Notes: generated by a model not told the origin, from the sequence alone. DNA of 15,637 bases from Methanosarcinales archaeon (GCA_025464425.1 JAODGV010000016.1:1-15637), one strand, 5' to 3'; numbered from the stretch's first letter, positions 6,353-13,906 are shown. Numbers and translations: made by a program.

Positions 6353-7610
6353 GGTTATGGGCACATGATATAGAATATCGCAATATTTTCTCCCTTATTT
6401 CGGCTTCCAGCACATCATCGGTGATCACACGTGCAGCCACACCCTGTTCCTCCGCTTTCTTAGCCACTGCCATTGCTTCACGCACGTACATCTCCCGCTC
6501 TTCCATCCTCGGTATTATGTAATCTTCGCTAAGCCCTTTCGCCTCCGCATAGTTTGCAATCGCATCTGCTGCCGCTATACACATCTCATCGGTTATACGA
6601 GTGGCATGGACATCGAGAGCGCCGCGAAAGACCGCGGGGAAGCCCAGGGAGTTGTTCACCTGGTTCGGGAAGTCCGACCGTCCGGTGGCGACGATCCTGG
6701 CACCAGCATCCTTCGCATCCCACGGCATTATCTCCGGCACCGGATTCGCACATGCAAATACAATCGCGTCATCTGCCATATCAGCCACCCACTCCTTCTT
6801 TATGACTCCGGGTCCGGGCTTTGATAGTGCGATACAGACATCAGCACCGCGCATAGCGTCCTTTATACCGCCGCTTATACCCTCCCTGTTCGTACGCATG
6901 CACATTGCCCATTTCTCTGCTATGCTCTTCAGGTCCTCCCTGCTCTCGTTCAGTATACCCTTGCTATCCACCATTACCATATTACCCCAGTTCGCACCTG
7001 CGATCTGGATATACCGTGCGACATTTATATTCGCAGCACCTGCACCGATGAGTGCGATCTTCACTTCGCTCAGCTTCTTGCCAGCGAGTTTCAGTGCGTT
7101 CTTCAACCCTGCGAGTATCACCAGAGCGGTACCCTGCTGATCGTCATGCCATACCGGGATACTGAGTTCCTGCTTCAGCCGATCAAGTACATAATAGCAT
7201 TTTGGACTGGCTATGTCTTCAAGATTGACACCGCCAAAAGAGGGTGCCAGCCATTTCACCAGATTGACAATCTCATCTGCATCTCTGGTTGCGACACAGA
7301 TGGGGAATGCATCCACACCGCCCAGATACTTGAATAGCATGGCTTTACCTTCCATCACGGGCAGTGCCGCCTCAGGTCCTACATCTCCCAGTCCAAGCAC
7401 ACGTGTACCATCGGTTATGATAGCGACAGTATTACCCCTGTTTGTGTACTCATACACACGCTCACGGTTGATTTCTATCGCACGCGCTGGCTCTGCCACG
7501 CCCGGTGTGTACCATATAGCGAAGTCATCATAGCTGCGGACCGGCGCCTTCAGTGCTATGCCGATTTTACCACGATAACGTGAATGGTATTCCAATGCGA
7601 GTTCTTCCAT
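6324..7610 (-). CDS. NAD(P)-dependent malic enzyme (malate dehydrogenase, oxaloacetate-decarboxylating)
   Basis: This enzyme oxidatively decarboxylates malate to pyruvate and CO2 with reduction of NAD(P)+, linking C4 and C3 metabolism. The 428-residue product is of the short prokaryotic type. It has catalytic Tyr34 in WYTPGVAEP and Lys89 in MEGKAMLFK. The metal-ligand acidic residues are Glu131/Asp132 (GGVNLEDIASP) and Asp156/157 (HDDQQGTA). The Rossmann motif GAGAANINVARY is at 189-200 and ATGRSDFPNQVNNSLGFP at 308-325. No phosphotransacetylase-like C-terminal domain is attached. Residues after ~412 (CAHNHEYRDETEG) form a tail that overlaps the start of the Lrp gene. Start codons of this gene and the divergent aminotransferase are 73 bases apart, so their promoters share that gap. 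Cofactor choice cannot be read with confidence. Confidence 0.94.
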   Translation of the reverse strand: MEELALEYHSRYRGKIGIALKAPVRSYDDFAIWYTPGVAEPARAIEINRERVYEYTNRGNTVAIITDGTRVLGLGDVGPEAALPVMEGKAMLFKYLGGVDAFPICVATRDADEIVNLVKWLAPSFGGVNLEDIASPKCYYVLDRLKQELSIPVWHDDQQGTALVILAGLKNALKLAGKKLSEVKIALIGAGAANINVARYIQIAGANWGNMVMVDSKGILNESREDLKSIAEKWAMCMRTNREGISGGIKDAMRGADVCIALSKPGPGVIKKEWVADMADDAIVFACANPVPEIMPWDAKDAGARIVATGRSDFPNQVNNSLGFPAVFRGALDVHATRITDEMCIAAADAIANYAEAKGLSEDYIIPRMEEREMYVREAMAVAKKAEEQGVAARVITDDVLEAEIREKILRYSISCAHNHEYRDETEG

Positions 7611-7657
7611 CTTCTTCTAAAAGAAAGTGTTTGATGAAAAAAGCTATTCAAGGATAA

Positions 7658-7666
7658 TATAAATAC
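7658..7666 (+). promoter_or_regulatory. TATA box for the aminotransferase gene
   Basis: ATATAAATA starts exactly 26 bases before the ATG at 7684, with no Shine-Dalgarno close to the start codon, giving a leaderless-type promoter. It lies in the 73-base gap shared with the divergent malic-enzyme gene. Confidence 0.55.
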
Positions 7667-7683
7667 AACAATAGGTAATTATC

Positions 7684-8814
7684 ATGACCCTGTTTGCAGC
7701 CCGTATGAAGGATGTGAAACCTTCCGCAACGTTCAAGTACGATGCAGCGGCGAAGAAGCCGGGTGTGATCAACCTCACAATTGGCAGACCGGGTTTTGAT
7801 ACGCCAGGTGTGATAAAAGAAGCAGCGAAGCGTGCACTGGATGAAGGTAAGGTCCATTATACCGCATCAAAAGGCATACCGGAGCTGAGAGAGGCGATTG
7901 CCGCCAAACTGGAGCGTGAGAACAATATCAAGGGCATTGATGCAGAGAAAATAGTGGTTTCAGGCGGTGGTAAGCAGATATTGTACTGCATATTGACGGC
8001 ACTTGCGGGTAACGGCGATGTCGTGGCGATTCCGAACCCATCGTGGGTGAGCTACGAGGCGCAAATTCGGCTCGCAGGCGCTGAGGTTGCATGGCTGAAG
8101 TTGAATCCCGAGGATGGTTTCATACCCGGTGATGAGTTCCTCACTGCGCTGGAATACAGTAAAGCAAAACTGTTAATTCTGAACTCACCGGCAAATCCTA
8201 CTGGCGCGGTTATTCCCGAACGCATAATCAAAGAGATAATGAACATCTGCGAAGACAGGGGTATATACGTGATCTCCGATGAGGTGTATGAGAAGCTGAT
8301 CTATGAGGGCAGGCATTACAGCCCAGCCAGCGAATACGAGAATGTGATAACTGTGAATGCGTTCAGCAAGACGTACAGTATGACCGGCTGGCGGCTCGGA
8401 TACTGCGCATGCACAGATCGCGCGGTGATCGAGAAGATAGAGATAGTGCATCAGCAGTCACTCTCATGCTGTACTTCGTTCGCGCAATATGGTGCTCTGG
8501 CATCATTCACGAAAGAGGCGGAAGATGCGATGGTGCGTATGAGAGAAGAGCTGCGCACACGGCGGGATTATGTGATGAAACGGCTGAGTGAACTGGATGT
8601 GATATGTAAGAAGCCCGGAGGTGCGTTCTATGTCTTCCCGTATTTCAGAGATGTTGATGATTACGAGCTGGCAGACAGGCTGCTGAGAAGGGGTGTGGCG
8701 GTGATACCCGGCAGTGCGTTCGGCACACAGGGGCGAGGATGCATCAGGATAAGTTACGGCGGTGCAGATATAAGGGAACTTTCACAGGCATTTGACCGGA
8801 TAACGGGCGATTGA
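7684..8814 (+). CDS. Class I/II aminotransferase (aspartate aminotransferase-like)
   Basis: This is a PLP-dependent transaminase of fold type I, probably acting on aspartate/glutamate or a related amino acid. The 376-residue product has NLTIGRPGFDTP at the N-terminus, the substrate-binding segment NSPANPTG with Asn171, Asp199 in ISDEVYEKLIY (pyridine nitrogen), the Schiff-base Lys229 in NAFSKTYSMTGWRLGY with Arg236, and the carboxylate-binding Arg355 in GCIRISYGG. These are the conserved residues of subgroup I-gamma aminotransferases. Substrate preference cannot be settled from sequence. The divergent malic enzyme and its Lrp regulator suggest a shared theme of C3/C4 carbon and amino-acid balance, which is inference. 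A short TGGTT/AACCA hairpin lies about 30 bases after the stop codon. Confidence 0.93.
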   Translation: MTLFAARMKDVKPSATFKYDAAAKKPGVINLTIGRPGFDTPGVIKEAAKRALDEGKVHYTASKGIPELREAIAAKLERENNIKGIDAEKIVVSGGGKQILYCILTALAGNGDVVAIPNPSWVSYEAQIRLAGAEVAWLKLNPEDGFIPGDEFLTALEYSKAKLLILNSPANPTGAVIPERIIKEIMNICEDRGIYVISDEVYEKLIYEGRHYSPASEYENVITVNAFSKTYSMTGWRLGYCACTDRAVIEKIEIVHQQSLSCCTSFAQYGALASFTKEAEDAMVRMREELRTRRDYVMKRLSELDVICKKPGGAFYVFPYFRDVDDYELADRLLRRGVAVIPGSAFGTQGRGCIRISYGGADIRELSQAFDRITGD

Positions 8815-8879
8815 AAAGTCGTGACTATCCAATCCAAAGACAGTGGTTCGGAAACCATGAAGTCCCTTCGGCTGACATT

Positions 8880-9548
8880 TCAAAACACTATCTCCTTCTC
8901 CACTATCTTACCACCAGCGAACCGCGTTATGTAATCCAGCGCTATCTCCATACCATGCCCGAGCTCGGATTTACTTATGCCCGGAATGCCGTAAGCAACC
9001 AGAAGCAGGTCTTTCGTAGCCGCAGTTACCTTCGTATGCTCTGTATCTCCATGCACATAAACACAGAGTATCTTCCCGGAGTCGCACAATACCATCTCCT
9101 TACCTTTCAGGCGCTTCAACCTGCCACCTATAAGGTGTACCGTTTCACCCGCATGTGCGAATCGGAGCAGTAGCGGCGGTACAATCCGCTTAAGGTCAAA
9201 TACGCTGAAAGTAAGGAGTGTCTGTACCGATGCGAGATTGTATGCATCAACGATCGGTGATATCCGTGGCAGTCCTCGACCCATAAGAATCCGACGTAAT
9301 AAAGCTTCAGATGCAGGACGAACCTTCGTGGGGTCAATGCCCATATGCCAGAAGAAATCCCGCTGGAGCCTCAAAACTCTTATATCTTTCAGCGTGGACA
9401 GCTCGTATCGTGCCCTCAATGTGGCTTCAACCGCCGATATCTCAGGTTCCAGCGGCTCCTTCGCCACGGGTCTCACGTCCACTATCGCAGCAAGTCCTAT
9501 GCACAGCTCGTATCTGGCACGTATCGCATCGTCTATCACGAGTTGCAT
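8880..9548 (-). CDS. Solo B3/4-domain protein (PheRS beta-like domain)
   Basis: The 222-residue product resembles stand-alone B3/4 proteins (COG3382), related to the B3/B4 module of phenylalanyl-tRNA synthetase beta chains. Recognisable stretches are PIVDAYNLASVQTLLTFSVF followed by DLKRI, then LLRFAHAGETVHLIGG and the end of the core HTKVTAATKDLLLVAYG. In family members the last part reads as a ligand or nucleic-acid-binding pocket; the function of solo copies is not well settled (editing of aminoacyl-tRNA has been proposed for B3/4 folds). It follows the CooT-like gene by 26 bases on the same strand, so they are probably one transcript. No catalytic motif is evident. Family call good, role unknown. 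Confidence 0.82.
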   Translation of the reverse strand: MQLVIDDAIRARYELCIGLAAIVDVRPVAKEPLEPEISAVEATLRARYELSTLKDIRVLRLQRDFFWHMGIDPTKVRPASEALLRRILMGRGLPRISPIVDAYNLASVQTLLTFSVFDLKRIVPPLLLRFAHAGETVHLIGGRLKRLKGKEMVLCDSGKILCVYVHGDTEHTKVTAATKDLLLVAYGIPGISKSELGHGMEIALDYITRFAGGKIVEKEIVF

Positions 9549-9574
9549 CTTGTTTGGTCTTCATACTCTTCATA

Positions 9575-9757
9575 CTATACTATCAATATCGTATGTTTCA
9601 AGAGGTCAATCTCCTTTATCCTGCCTTTTGCATGCCGTACCTCGCCAAGTATGCCCATAAGCTTTATATCATCACCCGTTATCTCCACCCGTATCACATC
9701 CTCCATCAGCAGTTCATGCCCGTTCCCTCTGTCAATTACCACACGCGATTCACACAT
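9575..9757 (-). CDS. CooT-family nickel-binding protein
   Basis: This 60-residue protein starts MCESRV and continues LLMEDVIRVEITGDDIKLMGILGE, ending GRIKEIDLLKHTILIV. That pattern (Met-Cys start, MEDV..V, GRIKEIDLL..H) matches the CooT family, small dimers that bind Ni(II) through the N-terminal Cys2 and were first found with CO dehydrogenase maturation in Rhodospirillum. Many archaea have CooT homologues away from any CODH genes, as here. The gene leads a two-gene minus-strand unit with the B3/4 protein and is divergent from the histidine kinase operon. Nickel handling fits a methanogen-like lifestyle, but nickel binding is inferred from family and Cys2 only. Confidence 0.82.
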   Translation of the reverse strand: MCESRVVIDRGNGHELLMEDVIRVEITGDDIKLMGILGEVRHAKGRIKEIDLLKHTILIV

Positions 9758-9800
9758 GGATAAACAAAGGTACCGTGTGAATTTTAATTAATAGGATATT

Positions 9801-9820
9801 GTATATACATATACATATAC
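9801..9820 (+). promoter_or_regulatory. TATA-type promoter with ATATAC tandem repeat, histidine kinase operon
   Basis: The stretch from 9801 carries three near-consecutive copies of the hexamer ATATAC. Its first TATATA (9802-9807) begins 27 bases before the ATG at 9829, matching an archaeal TATA box. An AGG (9821-9823) five bases before the ATG could be a weak Shine-Dalgarno. Reading the kinase from the TTG at 9799 would translate this promoter as YIHIHI, so that start is rejected. Confidence 0.6.
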
Positions 9821-9828
9821 AGGAAAAA

Positions 9829-12078
9829 ATGCGTACTTCCAGCATAGTAAAAGGAGAGTTGTTGAATTACAGATTTCTTATGCTGGTTCTACTTGTACTG
9901 GCTTGCGTCCTCTTATCCTTCTATTTCGCTTATTATCGTGGTGAAACGGGGGTATATACACATGTCTTCTACATACCACTCATCTTAGCCGGGGTATGGT
10001 ATAAGAAGAAAGCAGTTTATTTAGCTATTTTACTCGGTGTAATCCATGTCTTCACAGCTCTTATATTTATTCATCCCATACCTGCGGAGCTTACTGTTGA
10101 AACGTTTGAGAGAACGAGTATGTTCGTCGCAGTGGCGTATATCATCGGGTTTGTCAGTGATAAGAGGGCGAAAGTGGAGGAGGAGATAACAAAAGAAAGA
10201 GACAAGTTCCAAAAGATACTGAGCACCATAAGCGAGACCATATTCATCGTTGACCGTGATTTAAGGGTGCTGGAATTGAGCAAGCCAGAACTGAAGGCGG
10301 GTATAGAGGGTGAAGAGGGTATTCCCGGCATTTATCGCCGGATTCCAATGAGCAAATACAAAAAGAGGGAGGAGATTATAGGTGAAAAGTGCTATAAGTG
10401 CTTCTGGGGTAAAGAGAAGGTCTGTGATGATTGCCCCATCCATTCTATCTTTGAGACTGGAGCAGGTGCACGCATGGTGAGGTCCTTCGTCCTTGCTGAT
10501 GGCTCTGTCAGGTGTGTTGAGGTGGAATATGTCCCGATATTTGATGAAGGAGGGAATGTGGTACGGGTAATCGGGGACATGAGGGACATCACCGAGGAGA
10601 AGCGAATGGAGTACAAGCTAAAGCGTGCAGAGGAGCAACTGAGAGAGACGAAAGATTATCTGGATAATATTATTGAGAGTTCGGCAGATGCGATTGCGGT
10701 TGTTGACATGGATGGTATTGTGCGGGACTGGAATAAGAGTGCGGAGGAGATCATGGGCTACTCCGCAGAAGAAGTGATAGGCACATCGAACAGGAAATTC
10801 TTCGCGAAGCCGGAAGAAGCCGACCGTATAATGGAAATCGTGTTGAGAGAAGGTGCACTCAAAAATTACAGGGCTATCGTGCTGAGAAAAGACGGAAAAG
10901 CGGTTCACATCAGTATGTCCGCAGCCTTGTTGAAGGATAGAAACGGCGTGCCGATCGGCACAGTGCGTGTGAGCAGGGACATAACGAAGGAAGTGGAACT
11001 CGAGGAGAAGATAAAGGAGGAGCGTGATAACCTGAATCTCATCCTGAATAGCATGCAGGATGGCGTATATATTGTCTCAGAAGACTATAAGGTGGAGTTC
11101 ATGAATAAGATTCTGATAGACGAGTTCGGGAATCAGGTGGGTAATATCTGCTATAAAGCGTTTCATAATAGAGAAGACCCCTGTCCGCTGTGCAAGAATA
11201 AAAGAGTAATGAAAGGAGAGACTGTGAGATGGGAATGGCACTCACGGAGGATGAACAGGACTTACGACCTTATTGAGACTCCCTTGAGGAATATTAACGG
11301 CAGCATATCAAAATTAACGATTTTTCGTGACATAACGGAACGTAAGATGATGGAGGACGAACTGAGAGAGACGTGCAAGAAACTGGAGGAGCTGGACAAA
11401 ATGAAGAACGCTTTCCTTAATGTGGCATATCATGAGATGCGCTCACCGCTTGCCCCGATAGTGGGCTATGCCAGTCTGCTGGAGCGTTGTGAACTCCCGG
11501 AGAAGGGTAGAAAATACATTTACAATATAGAGAAATGTGGCAGGCAGCTTGAGAAGATGATCAACCGGATGTTGGAGCTTGCACGCATTGACGGCAAGAA
11601 GATAGAGCTAACCCTGAGCGAATTCGGAATCAGAGAAGCGGTGAATGAAGTGGTAAAGAGCCTGGAAACCGAAGCACGAGCGAAGAAGCAAGAAATCCAT
11701 ACTATAATCCCTGAAATAACAATTCAAGCGGATAAGCAGAAGGTAATTGCTATATTCTCCAACCTGGTCTCCAATGCAATCAAATATACGCCAGAAGGGG
11801 GGAGAATAGACATCATGGCAGAGGAAGAAGGAGCGAACATACGTGTGTGTGTTGCGGATACAGGTGTTGGTATCCCGGAGGAGCATCTGCCAAAGATTTT
11901 TGAGCGGTTTTACATGGTTGACACATCATTAACGAGGAAATCGGGTGGGCTTGGACTGGGTTTATCCATCGTGAAGGAGTATGTGAAGTTACACGGAGGC
12001 AGGGTATGGGCGACGAGTGAAGTGGGTAAGGGCTCAAAATTCTTCTTTATAATCCCAAAGAGCCAGAAGGAGGTGTAA
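9829..12078 (+). CDS. Membrane sensor histidine kinase with three PAS domains and Cys-rich motifs
   Basis: The 749-residue sensor kinase has an N-terminal membrane region with about four helices (roughly 14-35, 44-58, 62-81, 96-110). A helical linker and three PAS-type domains follow (about 125-255, 270-390, 395-505). A HisKA dimerisation domain has the phospho-acceptor His535 in AYHEMRSPL. The ATPase domain has N box NLVSNAIKYTPEGG (646-658), DTGVGIPEE (677-685) and GGLGLGLSIV (706-715). PAS1 carries Cys188, 191, 199 and 202 (CYKCFWGKEKVCDDCP). PAS3 has Cys441, 452 and 455 (CYKAFHNREDPCPLC). These patterns could bind a metal, Fe-S cluster or haem, or act as redox switches; that is inference. 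The signal is unknown. The kinase is followed after one base by its receiver, then by a winged-helix gene. Confidence 0.95.
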   Translation: MRTSSIVKGELLNYRFLMLVLLVLACVLLSFYFAYYRGETGVYTHVFYIPLILAGVWYKKKAVYLAILLGVIHVFTALIFIHPIPAELTVETFERTSMFVAVAYIIGFVSDKRAKVEEEITKERDKFQKILSTISETIFIVDRDLRVLELSKPELKAGIEGEEGIPGIYRRIPMSKYKKREEIIGEKCYKCFWGKEKVCDDCPIHSIFETGAGARMVRSFVLADGSVRCVEVEYVPIFDEGGNVVRVIGDMRDITEEKRMEYKLKRAEEQLRETKDYLDNIIESSADAIAVVDMDGIVRDWNKSAEEIMGYSAEEVIGTSNRKFFAKPEEADRIMEIVLREGALKNYRAIVLRKDGKAVHISMSAALLKDRNGVPIGTVRVSRDITKEVELEEKIKEERDNLNLILNSMQDGVYIVSEDYKVEFMNKILIDEFGNQVGNICYKAFHNREDPCPLCKNKRVMKGETVRWEWHSRRMNRTYDLIETPLRNINGSISKLTIFRDITERKMMEDELRETCKKLEELDKMKNAFLNVAYHEMRSPLAPIVGYASLLERCELPEKGRKYIYNIEKCGRQLEKMINRMLELARIDGKKIELTLSEFGIREAVNEVVKSLETEARAKKQEIHTIIPEITIQADKQKVIAIFSNLVSNAIKYTPEGGRIDIMAEEEGANIRVCVADTGVGIPEEHLPKIFERFYMVDTSLTRKSGGLGLGLSIVKEYVKLHGGRVWATSEVGKGSKFFFIIPKSQKEV
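12068..12075 (+). promoter_or_regulatory. Strong Shine-Dalgarno for the response regulator
   Basis: AGGAGGTG at 12068-12075 is a near-perfect complement of the archaeal 16S 3' end. It sits inside the last codons of the kinase gene, 4 bases before the ATG at 12080, and fixes that start. Its strength suggests the receiver is made in excess over the kinase. Confidence 0.8.
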
Positions 12079-12079
12079 T

Positions 12080-12460
12080 ATGGCGGATAAGAAGCGGGTA
12101 TTGATTGTGGAAGATGCAGCGTATATGCGAGAGATGCTGGAGGAGATGTTACTTCAGGAAGGTGATAAATATGAGGTTGTGGGATTCGCCACAAACGGCG
12201 AGGAAGCGGTAGCGAAGTACAAAGAATTGAAGCCCGACATTGTGACGATGGACCTCGTGATGGAAGTGATGGATGGTATTCAGGCGATAAAGGAGATAAA
12301 AATGTATGATCCAGCCGCGCGAATCCTCGCAATCACCGCGTTGGGCACGCCAGAATACCGTGATAAGGCGCTGGAAGCCGGGGCAGATGAGTATCTCTGG
12401 AAGCCATTCACCATAAAGAATCTGCTGGATGTGCTTGAGAGACTACTGAGGGAAGAGTAG
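12080..12460 (+). CDS. CheY-like single-domain response regulator
   Basis: The 126-residue receiver domain has the acidic pair Glu11/Asp12 (VLIVEDAAYMR), phospho-acceptor Asp58 in IVTMDLVMEVMDGIQ, Thr86 in AITALGT and Lys108 in LWKPF: the full set needed for phosphorylation-dependent switching. There is no output domain, so it must act through a protein partner. The usual MPxMDG after the aspartate reads MEVMDG. It follows the histidine kinase by one base with a strong Shine-Dalgarno, and the winged-helix gene starts 2 bases after its stop codon. The obvious model is kinase to receiver to winged-helix protein, though phosphotransfer partners are inferred from position. Confidence 0.96.
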   Translation: MADKKRVLIVEDAAYMREMLEEMLLQEGDKYEVVGFATNGEEAVAKYKELKPDIVTMDLVMEVMDGIQAIKEIKMYDPAARILAITALGTPEYRDKALEAGADEYLWKPFTIKNLLDVLERLLREE

Positions 12461-12462
12461 TA

Positions 12463-12768
12463 ATGAGCGATGAGGTACCGGGATTTGAGGAGATTATACG
12501 CTCGCTCAGGAGGAGCAGGGTCAGAACAGAGATAGTGATGTATCTCTATAAGATATATCCACATGCTTCGTATCCCGCAGAGATCGCTCGTAACACAGGG
12601 ATAGACCCCACGAACGTCCTCGGTGGGCTGCGCGGGATGGGGACGCGATTCGATGCCTCGAGTTCGCTGCTCGAGCAGGGTGTTGTGGAGAAGATAGAAC
12701 GTGGTAAGACCACATATTACAGGCTTACGGAACGCGGTAAGATGCTGATAGAGAGTATGAAGAGCTGA
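12463..12768 (+). CDS. Winged-helix transcriptional regulator (archaeal ArsR/EarA-like fold)
   Basis: The 101-residue protein is a winged-helix domain with little else. The helices run RSRVRTEIVMYLYKIYP and ASYPAEIARNTGIDPTNVLG (recognition helix about residues 43-58), and the wing is VVEKIERGKTTYYRLTERG. The segment NTGIDPTNVLGGLRGMGTRF resembles small regulators common in methanogenic Euryarchaeota; I recall similarity to the EarA/MreA type but cannot confirm it. It is the last gene of the kinase/receiver operon (2 bases after the receiver stop). That makes it the likely DNA-binding output of a system whose receiver has no output domain, similar in layout to FilI-FilR pairs. An 8-base inverted repeat begins 6 bases after its stop codon. 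Confidence 0.88.
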   Translation: MSDEVPGFEEIIRSLRRSRVRTEIVMYLYKIYPHASYPAEIARNTGIDPTNVLGGLRGMGTRFDASSSLLEQGVVEKIERGKTTYYRLTERGKMLIESMKS

Positions 12769-12774
12769 CACAGC

Positions 12775-12796
12775 GAGATAATGACAGTATTATCTC
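12775..12796. promoter_or_regulatory. Inverted repeat after the signalling operon
   Basis: Perfect 8-base arms GAGATAAT and ATTATCTC are separated by GACAGT. The repeat sits just after the winged-helix stop codon and upstream of an A/T element (AATAGATATTA, 12802-12812) that may be the TATA box of the DUF1786 gene. It may be a transcript-end hairpin or a binding site for a regulator, possibly the winged-helix protein itself. Confidence 0.5.
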
Positions 12797-12877
12797 TCGT
12801 GAATAGATATTACAAGCAGGCAGAGGTTACAGCCAACACACAGAATGTTCGTTGAACGGGAATGGAGTGAATATGAT

Positions 12878-13906
12878 ATGAATATACTTGCAGTGGATAT
12901 AGGAGCAGGCACGCAGGACATAATGGTGTATAACGCCGACAATGGATTTGAGAATGCGTACAAGCTCGTCCTGCCTTCGCCTACGCAGGTCTTCGCCGCG
13001 GAGGTACGGCGAGCGAGGGAGGACGTGGTGATTTATGGCGATACGATTGGCGGAGGACCATTCAGCAACGCCGTGCTCAACCATTGCAGGAAGTATAAGG
13101 TGTTCATGACAGAAAGAGCCGCAAGAACCATCAGAGACGACCTCAGTGTTGTTAAAGAGCATGGAATACAGATTATCAGTGAGGATGAAGTGGGGAGCAT
13201 AAACGGAAAACACATACGGATTACAGACTTCAATCCTGAGCTCCTCCACATGCTCGCATCATTCGGTGTGAACACATCATTTGATGTTATTGCTATTGCT
13301 GTTCAGGACCACGGTGTAGCGCCTTCTGGCGTAAGTGACCGTGAGAACAGATTCCGGCGGCTGATTGAGCCCAGGGTGGGAAGCGAGCTTGAATCGTTTG
13401 CGTACCTGGATGATGCCGTGCCTGAGTATCTCAGCCGTATGCGCTCGGTATGGCAATCAGTGAAGCAATGGTACGACGGGCACATACTAACGATGGATAC
13501 GGGACCCGCAGCGGTACTGGGCTCGCTTGAAGACGAGCGTGTCCGCAAACACACTAATCGGATATGTATAAACGCTGGTAATGCACACACAATCGCGTTC
13601 TCGCTGAAGGGCACTCGCGTAGTGGGTGTATTCGAGCACCATACGCGTATGCTTGACCGCGATAAGCTCGGTTATTACGTTAATAAGCTATCAGAGGGGC
13701 GAATAGGATTTAAAGAGGTATTTGACGACGGTGGTCACGGTGCGGTCGTCATAGAGGCGAATAATCCACCCGGGATAATCTCGCTTACGGGACCAAAACG
13801 AAGCAAGATGAGCGGACTGGGCATCTTCGCCACGCCCGGGGGTGATATGATGATGACAGGTCCAGTTGGACTGATAAAAGCGGTAGAAAGCTTGATCTTA
13901 ACCTGA
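12878..13906 (+). CDS. DUF1786 protein with actin/ASKHA-type ATPase fold (COG4012)
   Basis: The 342-residue product begins MNILAVDIGAGTQDIMVY, the first phosphate-binding loop of the sugar kinase/Hsp70/actin superfamily. A second such loop is LTMDTGPAAVLGSLED (about 205-220), followed by CINAGNAHTIAFSLKG and FEHHTRMLD. The C-terminal part has GGHGAVV and ISLTGPKRSKM. This matches DUF1786 proteins, sometimes labelled as pyruvate formate-lyase activating-like in databases; no radical-SAM CxxxCxxC motif is present, so that label is not supported. The ATG at 12878 is preferred over the one at 12845 because GGAGTGA (12864-12870) sits 7 bases before it and the family starts at the first beta strand. 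It appears to be a single-gene unit. Substrate and role are unknown. Confidence 0.88.
   Translation: MNILAVDIGAGTQDIMVYNADNGFENAYKLVLPSPTQVFAAEVRRAREDVVIYGDTIGGGPFSNAVLNHCRKYKVFMTERAARTIRDDLSVVKEHGIQIISEDEVGSINGKHIRITDFNPELLHMLASFGVNTSFDVIAIAVQDHGVAPSGVSDRENRFRRLIEPRVGSELESFAYLDDAVPEYLSRMRSVWQSVKQWYDGHILTMDTGPAAVLGSLEDERVRKHTNRICINAGNAHTIAFSLKGTRVVGVFEHHTRMLDRDKLGYYVNKLSEGRIGFKEVFDDGGHGAVVIEANNPPGIISLTGPKRSKMSGLGIFATPGGDMMMTGPVGLIKAVESLILT

Noticed and set aside
8845..8862. TGGTT/AACCA hairpin after the aminotransferase as a terminator
   Set aside because: The stem is only 5 bp and no T-run follows, so archaeal termination here is not supported.
9238..9791. Overlapping plus-strand frames of about 140-150 codons
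   Set aside because: They are antisense to the B3/4 and CooT-like genes and have Ser/Pro/Tyr-rich compositions typical of shadow frames.
9799..9828. Upstream TTG start for the histidine kinase adding MYIHIHIQEK
   Set aside because: Those codons are the ATATAC promoter repeat, positioned as a TATA box for ATG 9829.
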